A stretch of DNA of 64,000 nt. It comes from Gnetum montanum (Eukaryota > Streptophyta > Gnetopsida > Gnetales > Gnetaceae). The notes below the pieces were generated by a model. It was not told where the DNA came from and ran no database searches. It saw only the letters and a list, made by a program, of their open reading frames with translations. This document shows, one piece after another, positions 46,191 through 58,400 of this stretch. A program made the position numbers and the translations under genes. The stretch lies in assembly GCA_015680685.1 (NCBI GenBank), contig MNCI01006093.1, forward strand, positions 66,499 through 130,498. The letters are read 5' to 3'. Within the stretch, counting starts at the first letter, position 1; every line of letters begins with the position of its first letter.

Positions 46191-47440
46191 TTTCTTCCTC
46201 TTTTTCATCCCATCACAACCGAGACAAGTCATCAATGACCACATTCTTAGTGTTTTTTCGATCTACCATTGTAAGATCAAATTCCTATAAGATCACTAGC
46301 CATCGTATGACATGGGGGCTCATCGTTGGTTTATTCATTAGGATCAGATAGAACTATGGTCTATGTGCACAAACATCTTATATCCAAGCACATAATGCTT
46401 AAACCTCTCTAGAGCAAACACCACCACCATCAATTCGTTTTCTGTAGTGGTGTAGTTCAATTGTACACCCACAATGCTTCACCTGGCATAGTGGATGTAG
46501 TATGGACTTTTCTTGTCATCTAACTACATCAACATAACTTCCAAAGCATAACTCGATGGATTCATCATGATGTGAAATGGTTTGAACTAGTCTAGTCCTT
46601 GTAGGATTAAGGTTGCTACAAGCTTTTCCTTCAGTTGTTGGAATACTTTCTCACACTCTATGGTCCAAACAAAGGGAGCATCTTTCTTTGTTAGCTTGAC
46701 CAATGGTTTTGTGATCTTAAAGAAATTCTCTATGAATCACTGGTAGTATCCAGTGTGTCCAAGGAATGACAAACATCTTTAACTATTTTTGGCTGGTAGG
46801 TTATTCCTTAGATGATCCTTATTTTTTCAAGGTCCACCTTAATTCCTGCTTGCAATATTTTGTGTCCTAATATAATGCCCTCCTAGATCATGAGGTGACT
46901 TTTCTGTGAATTAATTCCGCAAGTTAGTTTCAACACATCATTTCAGCACTTGCTCAAGGTGGTCTAGGGCTTGCTCAAATGTAGCTTCATAGGTGGAGAA
47001 GTCACCCACAAAGACTTCTACATCACTACCAATCTATTGTTGAAAGATACTCAGGACCAGGTGTTGATAGACCAAATGGCATCTTACAATATGCAAAATT
47101 CCCCTAGGAACTTATGAAGGTTTTCTTTGCTTGGTCCTCTAGTGCATTTTGGATTTGGTTATAGCCAATATAATCATCTAGGAAGCTGTAGTAGCAATGC
47201 CCTAATATTGTGTCAAGCACCTGGTCAACAAATGGTAATAGAAAATGATCCTTGAATGTTGCCATATTTAGTAGCCTAAAATTAATATAGACCCACCACT
47301 TACCACCTTTCTTTGGTACAATTATGAGTGGACTAACCACTTGCTATCCCAAATGGGATAGATGAACCCTACCTTGAGGAGTTGCTCACTTTCCTTGATG
47401 ATTTGCTTCAATTTGGGGTTCAACTACCTCTATGGTTGTT
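46191..47440 (-). pseudogene. Reverse transcriptase and RNase H of the inner element
   Basis: The RT fingers and palm (47,104-47,340) read SPLIIVPKKGGKWWVYINFR, then FKDHFLLPFVDQVLDTI and YYSFLDDYIGYNQI, with the first catalytic Asp kept. The second catalytic box, at 47,001-47,012, is FVGD in place of F-M/V-D-D, so one Asp is lost to Gly. RNase H-like sequence follows to about 46,250 in broken frames. These words match Athila-type RT, for example FPLPFIDQMLE and FLDGYSGYNQI in the family. Confidence 0.8.
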
Positions 47441-47959
47441 GGTTTGGCTTCATGGCTTGGTCAGTGTAAATGTGATATTGGCATATCCTAGGATCAATAC
47501 CTATGAGTTTAGGATATGACCAAGCAAAAGCTACTAAGAATCTTTCAACTACCTTCAATAGCATCTCTTTCTATTCTAGAGCAAGTCTTGCATTGATTAT
47601 AACCAACTTCTTATTTTTCAAAAATACATATTCCATTCTAGTTGGTAACATTTTTAGTTCAAGGGGCTATTACTTGAAGTTATTAGGAATTTCCAACTCT
47701 CCCCAATAGGTATCATCATTTGTATCATTGAAGAATTGGTGATCAACTTGCTCTAGTTCATCCATGTTCATGACATATTCACATGTTAGGCTCTTAACTT
47801 GTTTCATGCACAACATGTTGCTTTCTGAATCAACAGTCAGCCACTAGGTGCCCTCCTGTTTTATGACTGCTACATATAGACACCTTTAAATTTCTATTTT
47901 TGGTGCACACTACTTGCATGTAGAGATAAATGCCTGCTTTATGGCCCAAAGTTTTTACA

Positions 47960-48560
47960 CACAATTGCACCCATTATCACCTATACACAATGCATGGGAC
48001 TTTGCTCTTCTCAATCTTTCCAAATGCATTTTCTTTAAATATCTCTAGGAAAAGATCTTTAATGTCCATTCTTACATCAATGATGCTTAGCCATGCTCTT
48101 TCCATGATGATTAGGAAGTCCACTTTGCAGTTCTCCCCTTTGATTACTAGGAAGTTAGCAAGATAAGACCACCCATAGATAGTGGTCACAATGTCTTCTA
48201 CCAGTTCCAATGGAATAATGATAAACTAGTCTACCAATTTCAATTTGATGTTTCTCTTCTTAAGAGGAGGCAAGTTCCAGGTAGTGTACATCTCATGAAA
48301 AATCAAATAAACACTAGAACCAAAATCGAAAAGATCCTTTCACGGTTCATTCCCAACAATTTGCAAATAAATTAGAGAACTTCTAAGATCAACTAATTTC
48401 TTGGGAAGGTTTCCTGCATGGATCCAATCAAACACAATGTAAATAAGCATTATCGTATAGATCCTTAGTAGAGTTTGGTTTGAAGGAGGTCTAAAGGAAT
48501 TGGATATGAAAAAAGAGGTATGACCAAGGTTGTCAACCATGGGTGTAGGTGAAAGCTTGG
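47960..48560 (-). pseudogene. Aspartic protease of the inner element
   Basis: The catalytic loop reads LFDFGSSVYLIFHEMY. Family members of the Athila type have D-L-G-[AS]-S rather than the usual D-[ST]-G. It continues LPPLKKRNIKLKLVD, LVEDIVTTIYGWSYLANFLV and RAWLSIIDVR, where the family has GRPFLATADA. One stop follows NEP, just before the catalytic loop. The outer element has the same architecture at 58,870-59,400. Confidence 0.75.
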
Positions 48561-49100
48561 GTGGACTATGGGGTCAAACAAAAGGTCTCTTCTTTGATTG
48601 TGCATTCAACCCCACCAATTGATAATTGGGCTGCAAATTAGTAACCCTCATAGCATTGTGTTGTTGCAGTTGAGTAGGCAATTCACTCTACATTGGTGGA
48701 GTAGGTGGTAGCTGTGCAACTAGAGGAGGAATGTGTGTAGGAATAGGAGAAGGATAAGGATAGAAGGTGGCATTCCTTCTTTCATAAGGAGAAGGAGTTT
48801 AATAGTAATTAGAAGTGTGGTAGTAAGGCTAAATATTAGAAACATGAATAGAAGAGTCACGTGGAGACATGGGTTGTTGAACATGATAACCATATGGATC
48901 AAGCTACTGGTAAGGGTGTTGTTGCCTTCGTTGTGCCAACGCCCATGATTGTGGTTGCTACCATTATTGGTACTATTTGTATAGCTATAGTGGAGCTCCA
49001 CTTGGATAATATGGTTGTTGCTAGTGAAATTACCTAAGATTACCTTGAGGATAAGGTAACCTTCTAAATGTTTGCCTTTGTGTAAGATGTGGATGTAAGG
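48561..49100 (-). pseudogene. Gag-protease linker of the inner element
   Basis: Low-complexity Pro/Gln/Asn/Tyr-rich sequence between gag and protease, open in one frame at 48,720-49,103. It aligns with 59,609-60,019 of the outer element (GCLILKE against GYLILKV). No domain. Confidence 0.5.
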
Positions 49101-50956
49101 CATACATCCCAGACTCCTGAAGATCTAACACAATAGGGTAACATCCCTTAGGATGTTCATACTGGTAGACATCACATCCATGATCATCATCTGATTCACT
49201 ATCTGCAATGTCTTCTATTGCAGTAATTTTTCCCCTACCTTTGTAATATGCATGTTCAACTTCTTTGCACCTCCTACACTCATGGTCACTACCTTGTTCT
49301 CGAGACTCTTCAACAATTTTGAGGACAACTTGAAATCAGCTATCCATGGAGTCCCTTAACTAATCAACCTTGGCTGTAAGTTCAGATTAAAATTGTTGAA
49401 GTGGCAAGGCTTTCCTATGCATTCCCTAATCAAATATGGATTCATCTTCACTATCACAGAATTGAACCTCTTACTTGCAAATGGAAGGATCATGGTTGTA
49501 CTCCTCTGCACTTTCTCTTTTTCTTAGTTCACCCTCTTCTTTGGTGACCTACTCTATTAACTTTTGTACTTGATGGGTAGTTAGTTCTAACAATCACCCT
49601 TGGGCATAGACACCAAGGGTTTTCCTCATTTCATTATGAAGCCCATCTATAATGTGGTGGAATTTAGCTAATTGAGAATAACCATGGCTAGGGTATTTGT
49701 GCATCAAGGCATAGTATCAACAAATGGTGGCATCCAAAGGTTCGCGTGCTCCTTGTTTCCACCATTGAATTTGCTTTCTTAAGTTGTACACTTGGGAGTA
49801 CGTTTGATACTTATCATTGAACATTGCAAGCATGGTAATCCATCATCTAATAGATTCTAATTCAAAGGACTAATACGAGTTATCTGCTTCCTTGATGAGT
49901 GTCCTGGGAAACACCTTCAATTTTTGCCACTTGTTCTCTATGTTTTGCAAGGTGCATACATCTTGGAAAGCTTGAACATGATTTTGTGGATCAAATTTAT
50001 ATCCTCCTTCAAATCTAGGAATATTTTTCATGTCTAATCATTTGATCAAACTATATTTCACATGCCTTGTTAAAATTCTGACTACCTCTATAATGTTAAG
50101 CATACTTTGGGTAGTAAATAGAGGTTCATTGAGGCCTTGATCATGGTGTCCATGATGCCCTCTACTACCCCTTCATTCACGGTGATGTTCTTTTCTTGAA
50201 TGTTTGTGTCCATGGTCATGCCTGTCTCGATGGTTCCTTTGGTTGTTGTGGTCCCATTGATCATTTTGTTCATTTCGATCACCTCCATCAAGGTCTTACC
50301 TTCTACAGTCACAATCAAAGCTAGAAGAAGAAGATGACAAAGGGGAAGAGGAAGAAGAACTGGCACCATCACAGTGCCTACTACCAACTCTTTGGCAATC
50401 ATGACCATGATCATGATCATGCTTCTTGTTAGCATCCCTGTCTTAACTTGCTCCTCTAGATCCTTCTTTATCATTGAAACCCTTGTTACCAGAGTCACCA
50501 AAGTCAAAGAGAGGAGCGTCATTGAGTGGAAAATCCTTAGAGAAGGGTTTCCACCTAGCTTGTTGGTACAACAAGAATAGAGAATTATTAAGTCCTTTTC
50601 CCTTCAAAATATCATTGCATTGTTCTAGCTACTGATCTCACAAGTGTTATGATTCAATAGGATGATAATCCCTGGTATCAACACCTTCCATGATATATTC
50701 CCCATGGAAATCTTGAAGACCACATCGTGCAAGCATTTGATAAAGCATTTCAAGAGCAACATGATCAAGTGGCAACACAATGTTTCCCTCCATGTCACGC
50801 CACCATAGTTGTTCATCCTCATCATAGGTGTAGGATGAAGGTGAAGTTTGGCACATACTCATCAGGGAGAGTATATATGATTCAATACTACTGAGGCTTT
50901 GTCAAGTTAACATTATCAGCCTTAGGCAAAGAAGCACTCCTATGATAAGAAACCAT
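49101..50956 (-). pseudogene. Gag of the inner element
   Basis: Starts at ATG (complement of 50,954-50,956) with MVSYHRSASLPKADNVNLTK. It runs through an acidic N-terminal part (50,647-50,862; YDEDEQLWW, LARCGLQDFHGEYIMEGVDT), then a His/Asp/Arg-rich and poly-Ser stretch (about 50,090-50,470). The retrotransposon gag domain (about 49,720-50,035) reads FEGGYKFDPQNHVQAFQDV, LKVFPRTLIKEADNSYQS and YPSHGYSQLAKFHHIIDGL. The C-terminus is charged, with no zinc knuckle. TAG stops are frequent. The long open frame at 50,088-50,522 is in a shifted frame and is a shadow. Confidence 0.7.
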
Positions 50957-51097
50957 TTTCTATTAGCGAAACAAAAATCATAGTGTGCTCTAAAAATTTG
51001 TTGTAGTAATTGTAAAATAAGATATGACTCTTAGGCTCATTATAATGATTTAAATACATTCACTGGGTCCTAGATAGCACACAAAACAATAAAAAGG

Positions 51098-51116
51098 TCC
51101 CTATCAACAACGCTAA
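51098..51116 (-). promoter_or_regulatory. Primer-binding site of the inner element (tRNA-Asp-type)
   Basis: The minus strand, starting at the LTR edge, reads TTAGCGTTGTTGATAGGGA. It resembles the Athila-type PBS TGGCGCCGTTGCCGGGGA, usually attributed to tRNA-Asp, at 12 of 18 positions. Five of the six differences are transitions, the pattern expected from methylated-cytosine decay. Confidence 0.6.
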
Positions 51117-51955
51117 TGATGAGTGGCAAGGTACCCATATGCCCAACCATACGAATCACTAAGGCATTATGTGCAATCTGATTGAATTTCATAGACCTAT
51201 AGTTATCTCATATACTAGTTCCTATAGATGTGAAATGACATTGAGAACATTCATTATCTTCCCAACTATACTTATGAGGCTCAAGGTATGATTTAAGTGT
51301 AATTGAGGCATATGAATTTTTGTCCTTTTATATTTTATGGATGTAATTTCCTGCAACAAGAATAAGGGTAGAGTAGATTGAATACTAATGTCTATTATCT
51401 ATCTAGCTTAACACAAGTAACCATCACACTTTCTTGAACACATATAGCACTGTGAGCTATCAAACGTTAAGTATTGTTGGGTTACCAAGTACTATATGAA
51501 TGCTCAAAGTGATCATGCTTGTGTTTATTAATTACTAGAAATAAATTGCTTAATCAAATGCATTAAAGTAAAGAACAAGAAAGTAAAATTCAATAAGGTA
51601 GATATTAAGCTATTCTTAATGCTACAAGGATTGTTAAAAGAGTTCATTTTATTCCCATCACATTGTTGTGCTCAATTACATCAATGCTTGAACAAAGAAC
51701 TATGCACACTTTGGACTCCTTCTATGAGCACTCAAAAAATATTCTAACTCTAAGGGAAATAAACTACAAGGGCTTCGCTACTTTGACTAGAAAATCTAAA
51801 CTATGATCCTCAAAACTAGAGCCCAGGCATGGTATTTATAAACTTGGGGTATATACCCTAACATCAGATCCAGGCCCCAACATTGTGTACATGACATCGT
51901 GGCCCTGGTGTTGCATACTCGATGTCACGGTTGACACAAAAATGGTGATTCATCA
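51117..51955 (-). repeat. 5' LTR of the inner element
   Basis: 839 bp, TGATGAGTGG...TGATTCATCA, paired with 41,948-42,799. As the 5' LTR it would hold the promoter on the minus strand. AT-rich blocks suitable for a TATA box exist, but I do not single one out. Confidence 0.9.
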
Positions 51956-51960
51956 CAGAG
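51956..51960. repeat. Right 5-bp target duplication of the inner element
   Basis: CAGAG, against TAGAG at 41,943-41,947. Outer-element sequence resumes here. Confidence 0.7.
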
Positions 51961-53721
51961 CTTGGAAATCTCCATGTATTTCATCATTTCCTCTATCTAT
52001 AGCTCCTTCATTTAGATTTTAGCCTTATTGTATGCACTCAACCCATCAAAGATAAGCTGCCAAACATCACCTCCTTACTAGAGTTACTGAAGGGCCTCAT
52101 TAACTTTTACCTTTGCTAATTAGATGTGCTTCTCATTGATTTTCTTTCTATAATCCCACCTAGTTCCTGTAGTAATTTTTAACCCTTTCAAAATTAAGGG
52201 CCTCATTTTTCCAAGCTGTAATCTTGAATGTAGGTTTCTAGTGCAAGGCATGGACTTCTTCCATTGAGAGGTTTCTATTTTCTACTATCAACCTCCTCAA
52301 TTTAGTTTTCACCATGGTAAGCTACTCCTACTATTGATAGATAAATTTAGAAATCTGTTGTTTCTACACATCAACATTTTGTAGACAATGATTTTTTGCA
52401 CTTAGGGCCTCATTCTCATGGAAATTATGGACCATGTCTTTTTGAATGTTATGTGTCTTGACATCAGCCAAGGACTATTCAAAGACTACAATCTCCTTTA
52501 TACTTTCAACCTCCTTGAGTTTCTTCTAAATCTATTGAAAAGCTTCATCTTTTTTTATTGCTTCGTTGAGCAATGTGGGATTAGTGAGATGGGTTACCAA
52601 CACTTATTCTAGCTTATTTTTGTTGCTATTGGAATAGTTGTTATCAGAGCTCACACATGCACTCAATGGTAGAATGGATCTCTAGCATTGTCTCATGAGT
52701 GGGCGGTGAAGGTGGTGATTGTTTCTCCTCTTCTTAGATTACTTTTACATGTACTTTTTTCTTCATAATTTCTTCCTAGGAAGTAGTTGAAGCATGTCAG
52801 ATAATGTCATTTTTGTAGCGAGCTATGCCTTTCCTCTTGCACAATTTTTTGATAAGGCATGGAAAAGGAAGTGCCTTCATTCCATGTGTGTTCTCCTTGA
52901 AGCATTTTTCTATCTCAAGATAGATAACCTATGGAAGGTTGAAAAGGAATCTATCACTTAGGGCAACACATGCACAGATAGAGAAAGTTGCAATCTTGCT
53001 AGGCCACATTGTTGGATTGAGATGAAAGGCTGCAATTTTGAAGTATGCTCATTCTGCTATGGTGAGCACACTAAACTCCTTATGGTCCACTTTATAGCAC
53101 TACTATGTCCATTCTTTCTTGACAGCTAGATCTACCTACATTGGAATTTCTACAAGAGTGGCCCTAGTTTTAGGCAATCCAAGGGCCGTAAAGATTACTT
53201 TCACTAAGTAGGACATAGAAATATCCCTGATTTTGATCATAGAACTAACTTGCCTATTGTTCTAGAAAAGGTATGTCTCTCCCATGTACCACTCTCTACT
53301 GGATGTGATGATGGGCCACATGGGAGAGTTTTGCAGTTGAGTCTTAACTTCTAGATGAGTGAACTTCAAAAAGGGTTCAATGTTTAGCTCTTAACGCACA
53401 AATTTTTGGACTTCCTTAGATTTGATTTTCTTGAGGCAGGCATCTGTTAGGGTAACCTTAAGATTCAGTCTTAGCCCTAATGCCTCATCTTGGTGTGATT
53501 GTTTTGTCATGGCCCCTTCTTTGGGAATCTATCTGATAGATTCCACTTTGGGCTCCTCCTAAATAGGTCTTGTTGCATGGGTTTCTTCTACCTATTCTTA
53601 GGGCTATTCTTGACTCCTTTTGATTCTTTGTCATTTCTCCCTTGATTAGGATGGTCCTCCCTCTTGCATGTGCTTTTCTTTTGATGTCATTTTTGGTCAC
53701 AACATAACCAAGGACTAGCAT
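51956..53721 (-). pseudogene. Extra 3' ORF of the outer element (plant-transposon-type domain)
   Basis: The minus strand begins near 53,721 (MLVLGYVVTKNDIKRKAHAR) and, after shifts, reads a coherent domain at about 52,820-53,330. It runs SREWYMGETYLF, VIFTALGLPKTRATLVEIPM, FKIAAFHLNPTMWPSKIATF and LPFPCLIKKLCKRKGIARY. The last pattern also occurs in the plus-strand ORF at about 29,970 and resembles the putative plant transposon protein domain seen in Athila-like elements, where an extra (env-like) ORF lies 3' of integrase. C-terminal coiled-coil-like sequence continues to 51,956 and, beyond the nested insertion, to 41,166. Function unknown. Confidence 0.55.
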
Positions 53722-55480
53722 ATGATGTGTAACTTATAATGTTTAGGTGCCATATCGCATTGGGTAGTTATACTTTGGCTAAATTCTGACCATGGTAGAT
53801 TGATTATTTTAATATTATTTTAATGTTATTTGATTTAGAAGGTAACTAGAGTGTGTTGGAATGGTTCAACTTCTTCAAATTGATGTTTCTAATGTTAGTT
53901 TATTAGTTAAACCTTTGTGGGAGTTAGAAAATTTTTGAAATATTTTTCATTAAAACCCTAAGAATTGTGGCCCCCATGACAAAGAACTTACCTTTGGTAG
54001 GATTTAAGAATGGAGTTGATTAGATAAATGATTTGGAAGTTATGGATTTGGGAAGGTTCTAGGCTTTGAAAAATTCAAAAACTTCCCTCTCGTTTAAGCG
54101 TAAATGTGAAAAATGGAAAAGTGTGGCTATGTATTTCTAGAGTTTTTATGCTAGATCAATGGGGTCCTAGTGATGGGGTCTCATCTACATGGTTAACTTC
54201 ATAGATGGAGTCCCATCAATGAAGCCTATAGAAAAAAATTTTCACATTTAAAAAACTCAAAAAAAATAGGAGTTAGAGTGGAAACTTGGGGTTCTTAGAG
54301 AGCCAGAAAAGCTATGATCATGATGAAATGCTTGAAGAGGGCTTAGATTATGCACAAAAAGGAGTTTTTAATTGCAAAATGAATTTATAGGAGAAGTGCG
54401 ACTAAGGAGTGCATAGTTGGATGCAACCAATTGGGTTCACAAAGGATTTGACCATAAAAATAACTAAGGATAAGAAACTTAACTAGCCTAACCAAGAGAT
54501 ATGCAAGTGGATCCTTCCCAAAGTAGGCTCATGCCCTTGTTGCCCTTGCATATCCTCAAAACAAGTCCATGGATCCCATATTTGATTAATGATTATGGAA
54601 AGTTAAGGACCAAATTTGAAAGAATCTACATAAGAATTTTGACACATCAAACTAAGACATTGAACAAGAAATGGAAAGTCAATAGTGAGGTGAAAAATGG
54701 ATAGCATTAATGGATGAAAGAGAAGGTGGAATTTAGTTTTGAATCATGGCCACATGAAGTCTCTTATGGATTTTGTTATTAAATGACCCAATAAAAGTTC
54801 ATCCTTAGTCCAGATTAAAATCATCCACTTTCAGTGACTTTGCATTTATACTCTAAGACTAGTCCCCCACCTCAAAACACAAGAATGCTCCCACATATCA
54901 CTCATTGCTCCTAAAAGAAAAGAAAAGAGAAGCAGAAAGTGAAAAAGAGCCTTAGTTAGAGGAGATCTTTAGGCATGGGTAACAAGTCGTTTTAGTTTCA
55001 TAACTAGTTCTTGTGGCTTGTTATTTTTATCTAAGGGTTGTGCCTTAAATTCCCATCATTTTCTTATGTTGTTATGGACTTTTGGATGGGAAACACACCA
55101 TGCAAAGACTTTAACTTTTTTTTATTGGTCAATAGAAAAATAGTAAGAAATCTATGAAAACAATCATGTACAGAAGAGTTTGGGCAATTACATGTAGCAT
55201 CAAGTTCCCTTGAAGTCACACCTTTATCAATCCATTTAATCTTTTGCAAGTTTAGAAACTACTAAGGTCACAAGTTCGTTAAAGTTCTTATTAAGGAAAG
55301 GAACCTCATATTTCCAAATAAGGAAGACCTTAGAGTTTTGTGAATGGGTGGATGACATGGAATCATTTCCTATTCCATGAAAAATAAACCATGTCTTAGT
55401 TATCAATCATGAAAATTCAAAGATGGAATCTAGATATTAGCAATCAAAAACATTAAGTACGAACCATCATTAGCAAATAG
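53722..55480 (-). other. Non-coding region between integrase and extra ORF, outer element
   Basis: Corresponds to 43,150-44,690 of the inner element. Shared blocks include GCAAGTGGATCCTTCCCAAA (54,503), CTTTCAGTGACTTTGCAT (54,828) and CACACCATGCAAAGAC. No gene is supported. It also holds the imperfect inverted repeat near 54,173-54,215. Confidence 0.55.
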
Positions 55481-57060
55481 CTACAACATCACTATGTCCT
55501 GTTGACAATAAAGTAAAAATAAATAAAGAAAAACATTAGGAAAAATAATAAAAAAACACATCAAAATAAAGATAAATATAAAAGAAATTGGAAAATTTAT
55601 AAGAAAGATAAAACATACTAATGATGTTGTAAAGTAAAAATGATGTAAAAAAAAGTGTAATAACAAAAAGCTGTAAAAAAAAGTGTAAGAAACTAAGGAG
55701 CCAATTATATGATTAGCATGGATGAGCATCTCCCCCATGATTGAGTTGAAAGGAGTAAATCCAAAATATTGAGTGAGGGTGTCCATCCAAAGAGGTGTCA
55801 CTAGCATTGACTCTCTTGGGCTCATGGAAAGATTTGACTTGTTTCATGTTGATGAGTAGTTTCTTACTTGGGCTTTCTATTTTGTATATCAACATGGCCC
55901 TAAAAGAAAAGGTTTCATAGATGATGTAAGTCCCTTCCCATAATGTTTGAAACTTAGTTCTTTATGGTGCATGTGTGGGATTTCAGTAAAGGAACTTGTC
56001 TCTTGGTTGAAATTTGACTTTCCTTATTTTAAGATCATGGTGTTGCTTGTTGAATGCTTGGTGTACTTTATTCAAGGATAAGGCCACCAATTGATTCTCA
56101 TCTAGCACATTAAGGTTGATCAATCTCTCTTTCTATGGTAGACTAAGGTTAAGCTCAAGGTCACAAGCTATTGAAAGTGTACAAAGCTCCAACTGAATAG
56201 GAAGAGTTGGTATTTTTTCGTACACTAGCACATAGGGAGAATAGCCTACATGGAGTTTTCATGTTGAGAGGTAGGCCCAAAGGGCATCGTTAAGCTTAGT
56301 GCTCTAGTCTCTCCTATATTTGCTAATTGTTCTAGTTAAGATCTTAGTGATATCCCTATTTGTAACCTTACTTGACCATTAACTTGGGCGTGGTAAGGTG
56401 TTGTTAATTTATGTTTTACCCCAAATAATTGTATGATATTTTGAAAGGTGATGCTTGTAAAATGAGTACCATTATCAAAAATTAGTTCACATGGAACTCC
56501 AAACCTATTTACAAAATTTTGGTATACAAACCAAACAACTATAGGAGATGTACAATCGCTAACTACTACTACTCCTACCCATTTCGTATAATAGTTAACA
56601 GCAACTATGATGTGCACCTTTCCATTCAACATGGATCTCATGAAACCAATGAGGTCTATGCCATAGATGTCAAAGGGTACTAATGGTTGGATCCACTGCT
56701 GAGGTCACTCCATATGAGCAGTCATCCTACCGTCATGTTGATAGTGATCATAAGAGCATATGAATTGGTGAGCATCCCTAAAAAGTATTAGCTAATAATA
56801 CCCTGCCAATAGGATCTTAATGGTCATGTGTCTTCCAACATGGTGGCTCCCAAAAAGGCTTTCATGAACATCTTGGAGAATGTGTAGTTGGTCAGCATCA
56901 GAAACACACCAACAAAATAGACCATTGACACATATCTTGTAAAGGTGTTCATTGATCTCCATGAAGTGTTTCACTTGGTGAAAAAATTGTTGTTTTTTCT
57001 TGTGGTCCAACTCTTGTGACATCTTTTGAGTGAGAATATAAGTGAGGATTCAATTGTACC
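55481..57060 (-). pseudogene. Integrase of the outer element
   Basis: The zinc-binding part (56,792-57,022) reads LHILQDVHESLFGSHHVGRH and GYY; both Cys of the final CxxC are changed (YDHYQ). The core (56,336-56,641) reads IIVAVNYYTKW, where the first catalytic Asp is Asn (56,594-56,596), and IFDNGTHF with the second Asp kept. At the catalytic Glu position, near 56,365-56,368, the codon is AAG after a one-base loss, again Lys as in the inner element. A C-terminal tail (55,481-55,895) aligns with 44,700-44,978. Inactive. Confidence 0.8.
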
Positions 57061-58400
57061 AATTGGGTTTAATGGACACTTGTTCATTCATAGCACTAGA
57101 AAAGAGAAATTCATCAGGGAATTAATCAGACATTGGGCTCTCCTCCTCTTTATTGTTCAATCATAACTTAGACAAGTGGTTAACAAGCACATTCTCAATT
57201 CCCTTTTGATCTACCATCATGATATCAAATTCCTACAAGATCATAAGCCATCGTATGACACAGGGCTTACCATTGGTTTGTTCATTAGGAATCAAATTGC
57301 ACTATGATCTGTGTGCATAAACACCTTATACCCAAGCACATAGTGCCTAAATTTTTCTAAGGCATACACCATTGGCATCAATTCTTTCTTTATTGTGGTG
57401 TAGTTTAGTTGTGCACCCACAATACTTTAGCTCATGTAGTGTATATAGTAAGGACATTTTTGATCATCCAACTACATGAGTGCAACTCCCAAAGCATACT
57501 TTGATGCATTTTTCATGATGTGGAATGGTCTAGACTAGTTAGGTGCTTGTAGAATTAGGGTTTCTACAAGCTTCTACTTGAGTTGCTGGAATGTCTTCTC
57601 ACATTCCTTGATCCAGACAAATGGAGCATCCTTATTTGTAAGCTCTACCAACAATTTAGTGATCTTAGAGAAATTCTCTATGAATTGTCAGTAGTAGCCA
57701 ATGTGACTATGGAATGATTAGACATCTTTGATAGTTTTGGGTTGGCGGGTAATTCCTTGGATGATATTTATTTTTCCAAGGCCCACCTCAATCCTTACTT
57801 GTGATAGTATGTGCTCCAAAATAATGCCCTCCTAGACCATCAGATGGCTCTTATGCAAATTAAGTCAAAGGTTTGTCTCCACACACCTTTTCAACACTTC
57901 CTTAAGGTGGTCAAGGACTTGCTCAAATGTAATACCATAGGTGGAGAAGTTATCCATGAAGACTTCCACCTTGCTACCAATTTACTATTGAAAGATGCTA
58001 AGGACAAGGCATTGGAAAGTTTCATAGGCATTACATAGACCAAATAGCATCTTTTCATATGCATAAGTTCCCCAGGGGCTTATGAATGTGCTTTTGGCTT
58101 GATCCTTAGGTACAATTTGAATTTGGTTATAGCCACTATAACAATCTAGAAAACTATAGTAGCAATACCCAAAAATGATATCCAACATTTGGTCCATAAA
58201 TGGCAATAGAAAATTATCTTTGTAAGTCACCATGTTCAATAGCCTAAAGTCAATAAATATCTCCAATTGCCACTTTTCTTTGGTACTATTACAAGTGGGC
58301 TAACCCACTCACTATCTATAATGGGATAGATGAACCTTGCCTTTAGGAGAAGTTTAATCTCCTCTTTGATAATCTACTTTAATTTGGGGTTCAGTCACTA
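57061..58400 (-). pseudogene. Reverse transcriptase and RNase H of the outer element
   Basis: RT starts near 58,380 (SEWVSPLVIVPKKS), shifts frame near 58,264, then is open at 57,985-58,266: MEIFIDFRLLNMVTYKDNFL, FMDQMLDIIFG, YYSFLDCYSGYNQIQ and MLFGLCNAYETFQ. The catalytic box at 57,949-57,960 reads FMDN in place of FMDD, so the last Asp is lost. RNase H-like sequence continues to about 57,240 with AQLNYTTIKKELMPMVYALE. This is a close match to Athila-type polymerases. Confidence 0.85.

Larger units (their letters stand above)
41948..51955 (-). mobile_element. Inner Athila-like Ty3/gypsy element, complete structure
   Basis: A 10-kb element with LTRs at both ends (TGATGA...TCATCA), a 5-bp target duplication, PPT, PBS, and gag, protease, RT-RNase H and integrase in gypsy order on the minus strand. 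The protease has the D-x-G-S-S loop and the PBS resembles that of Athila elements. It is inserted in the outer element's 3' region. All frames are broken, and the RT and integrase active sites are mutated. Confidence 0.85.

Noticed and set aside
50088-50522. Longest minus-strand open frame in the inner element (144 codons, Met/Thr/Val-rich).
   Set aside because: The neighbouring frame reads the His/Asp/Arg and poly-Ser stretch typical of this gag. The Met-rich frame is its shifted shadow.
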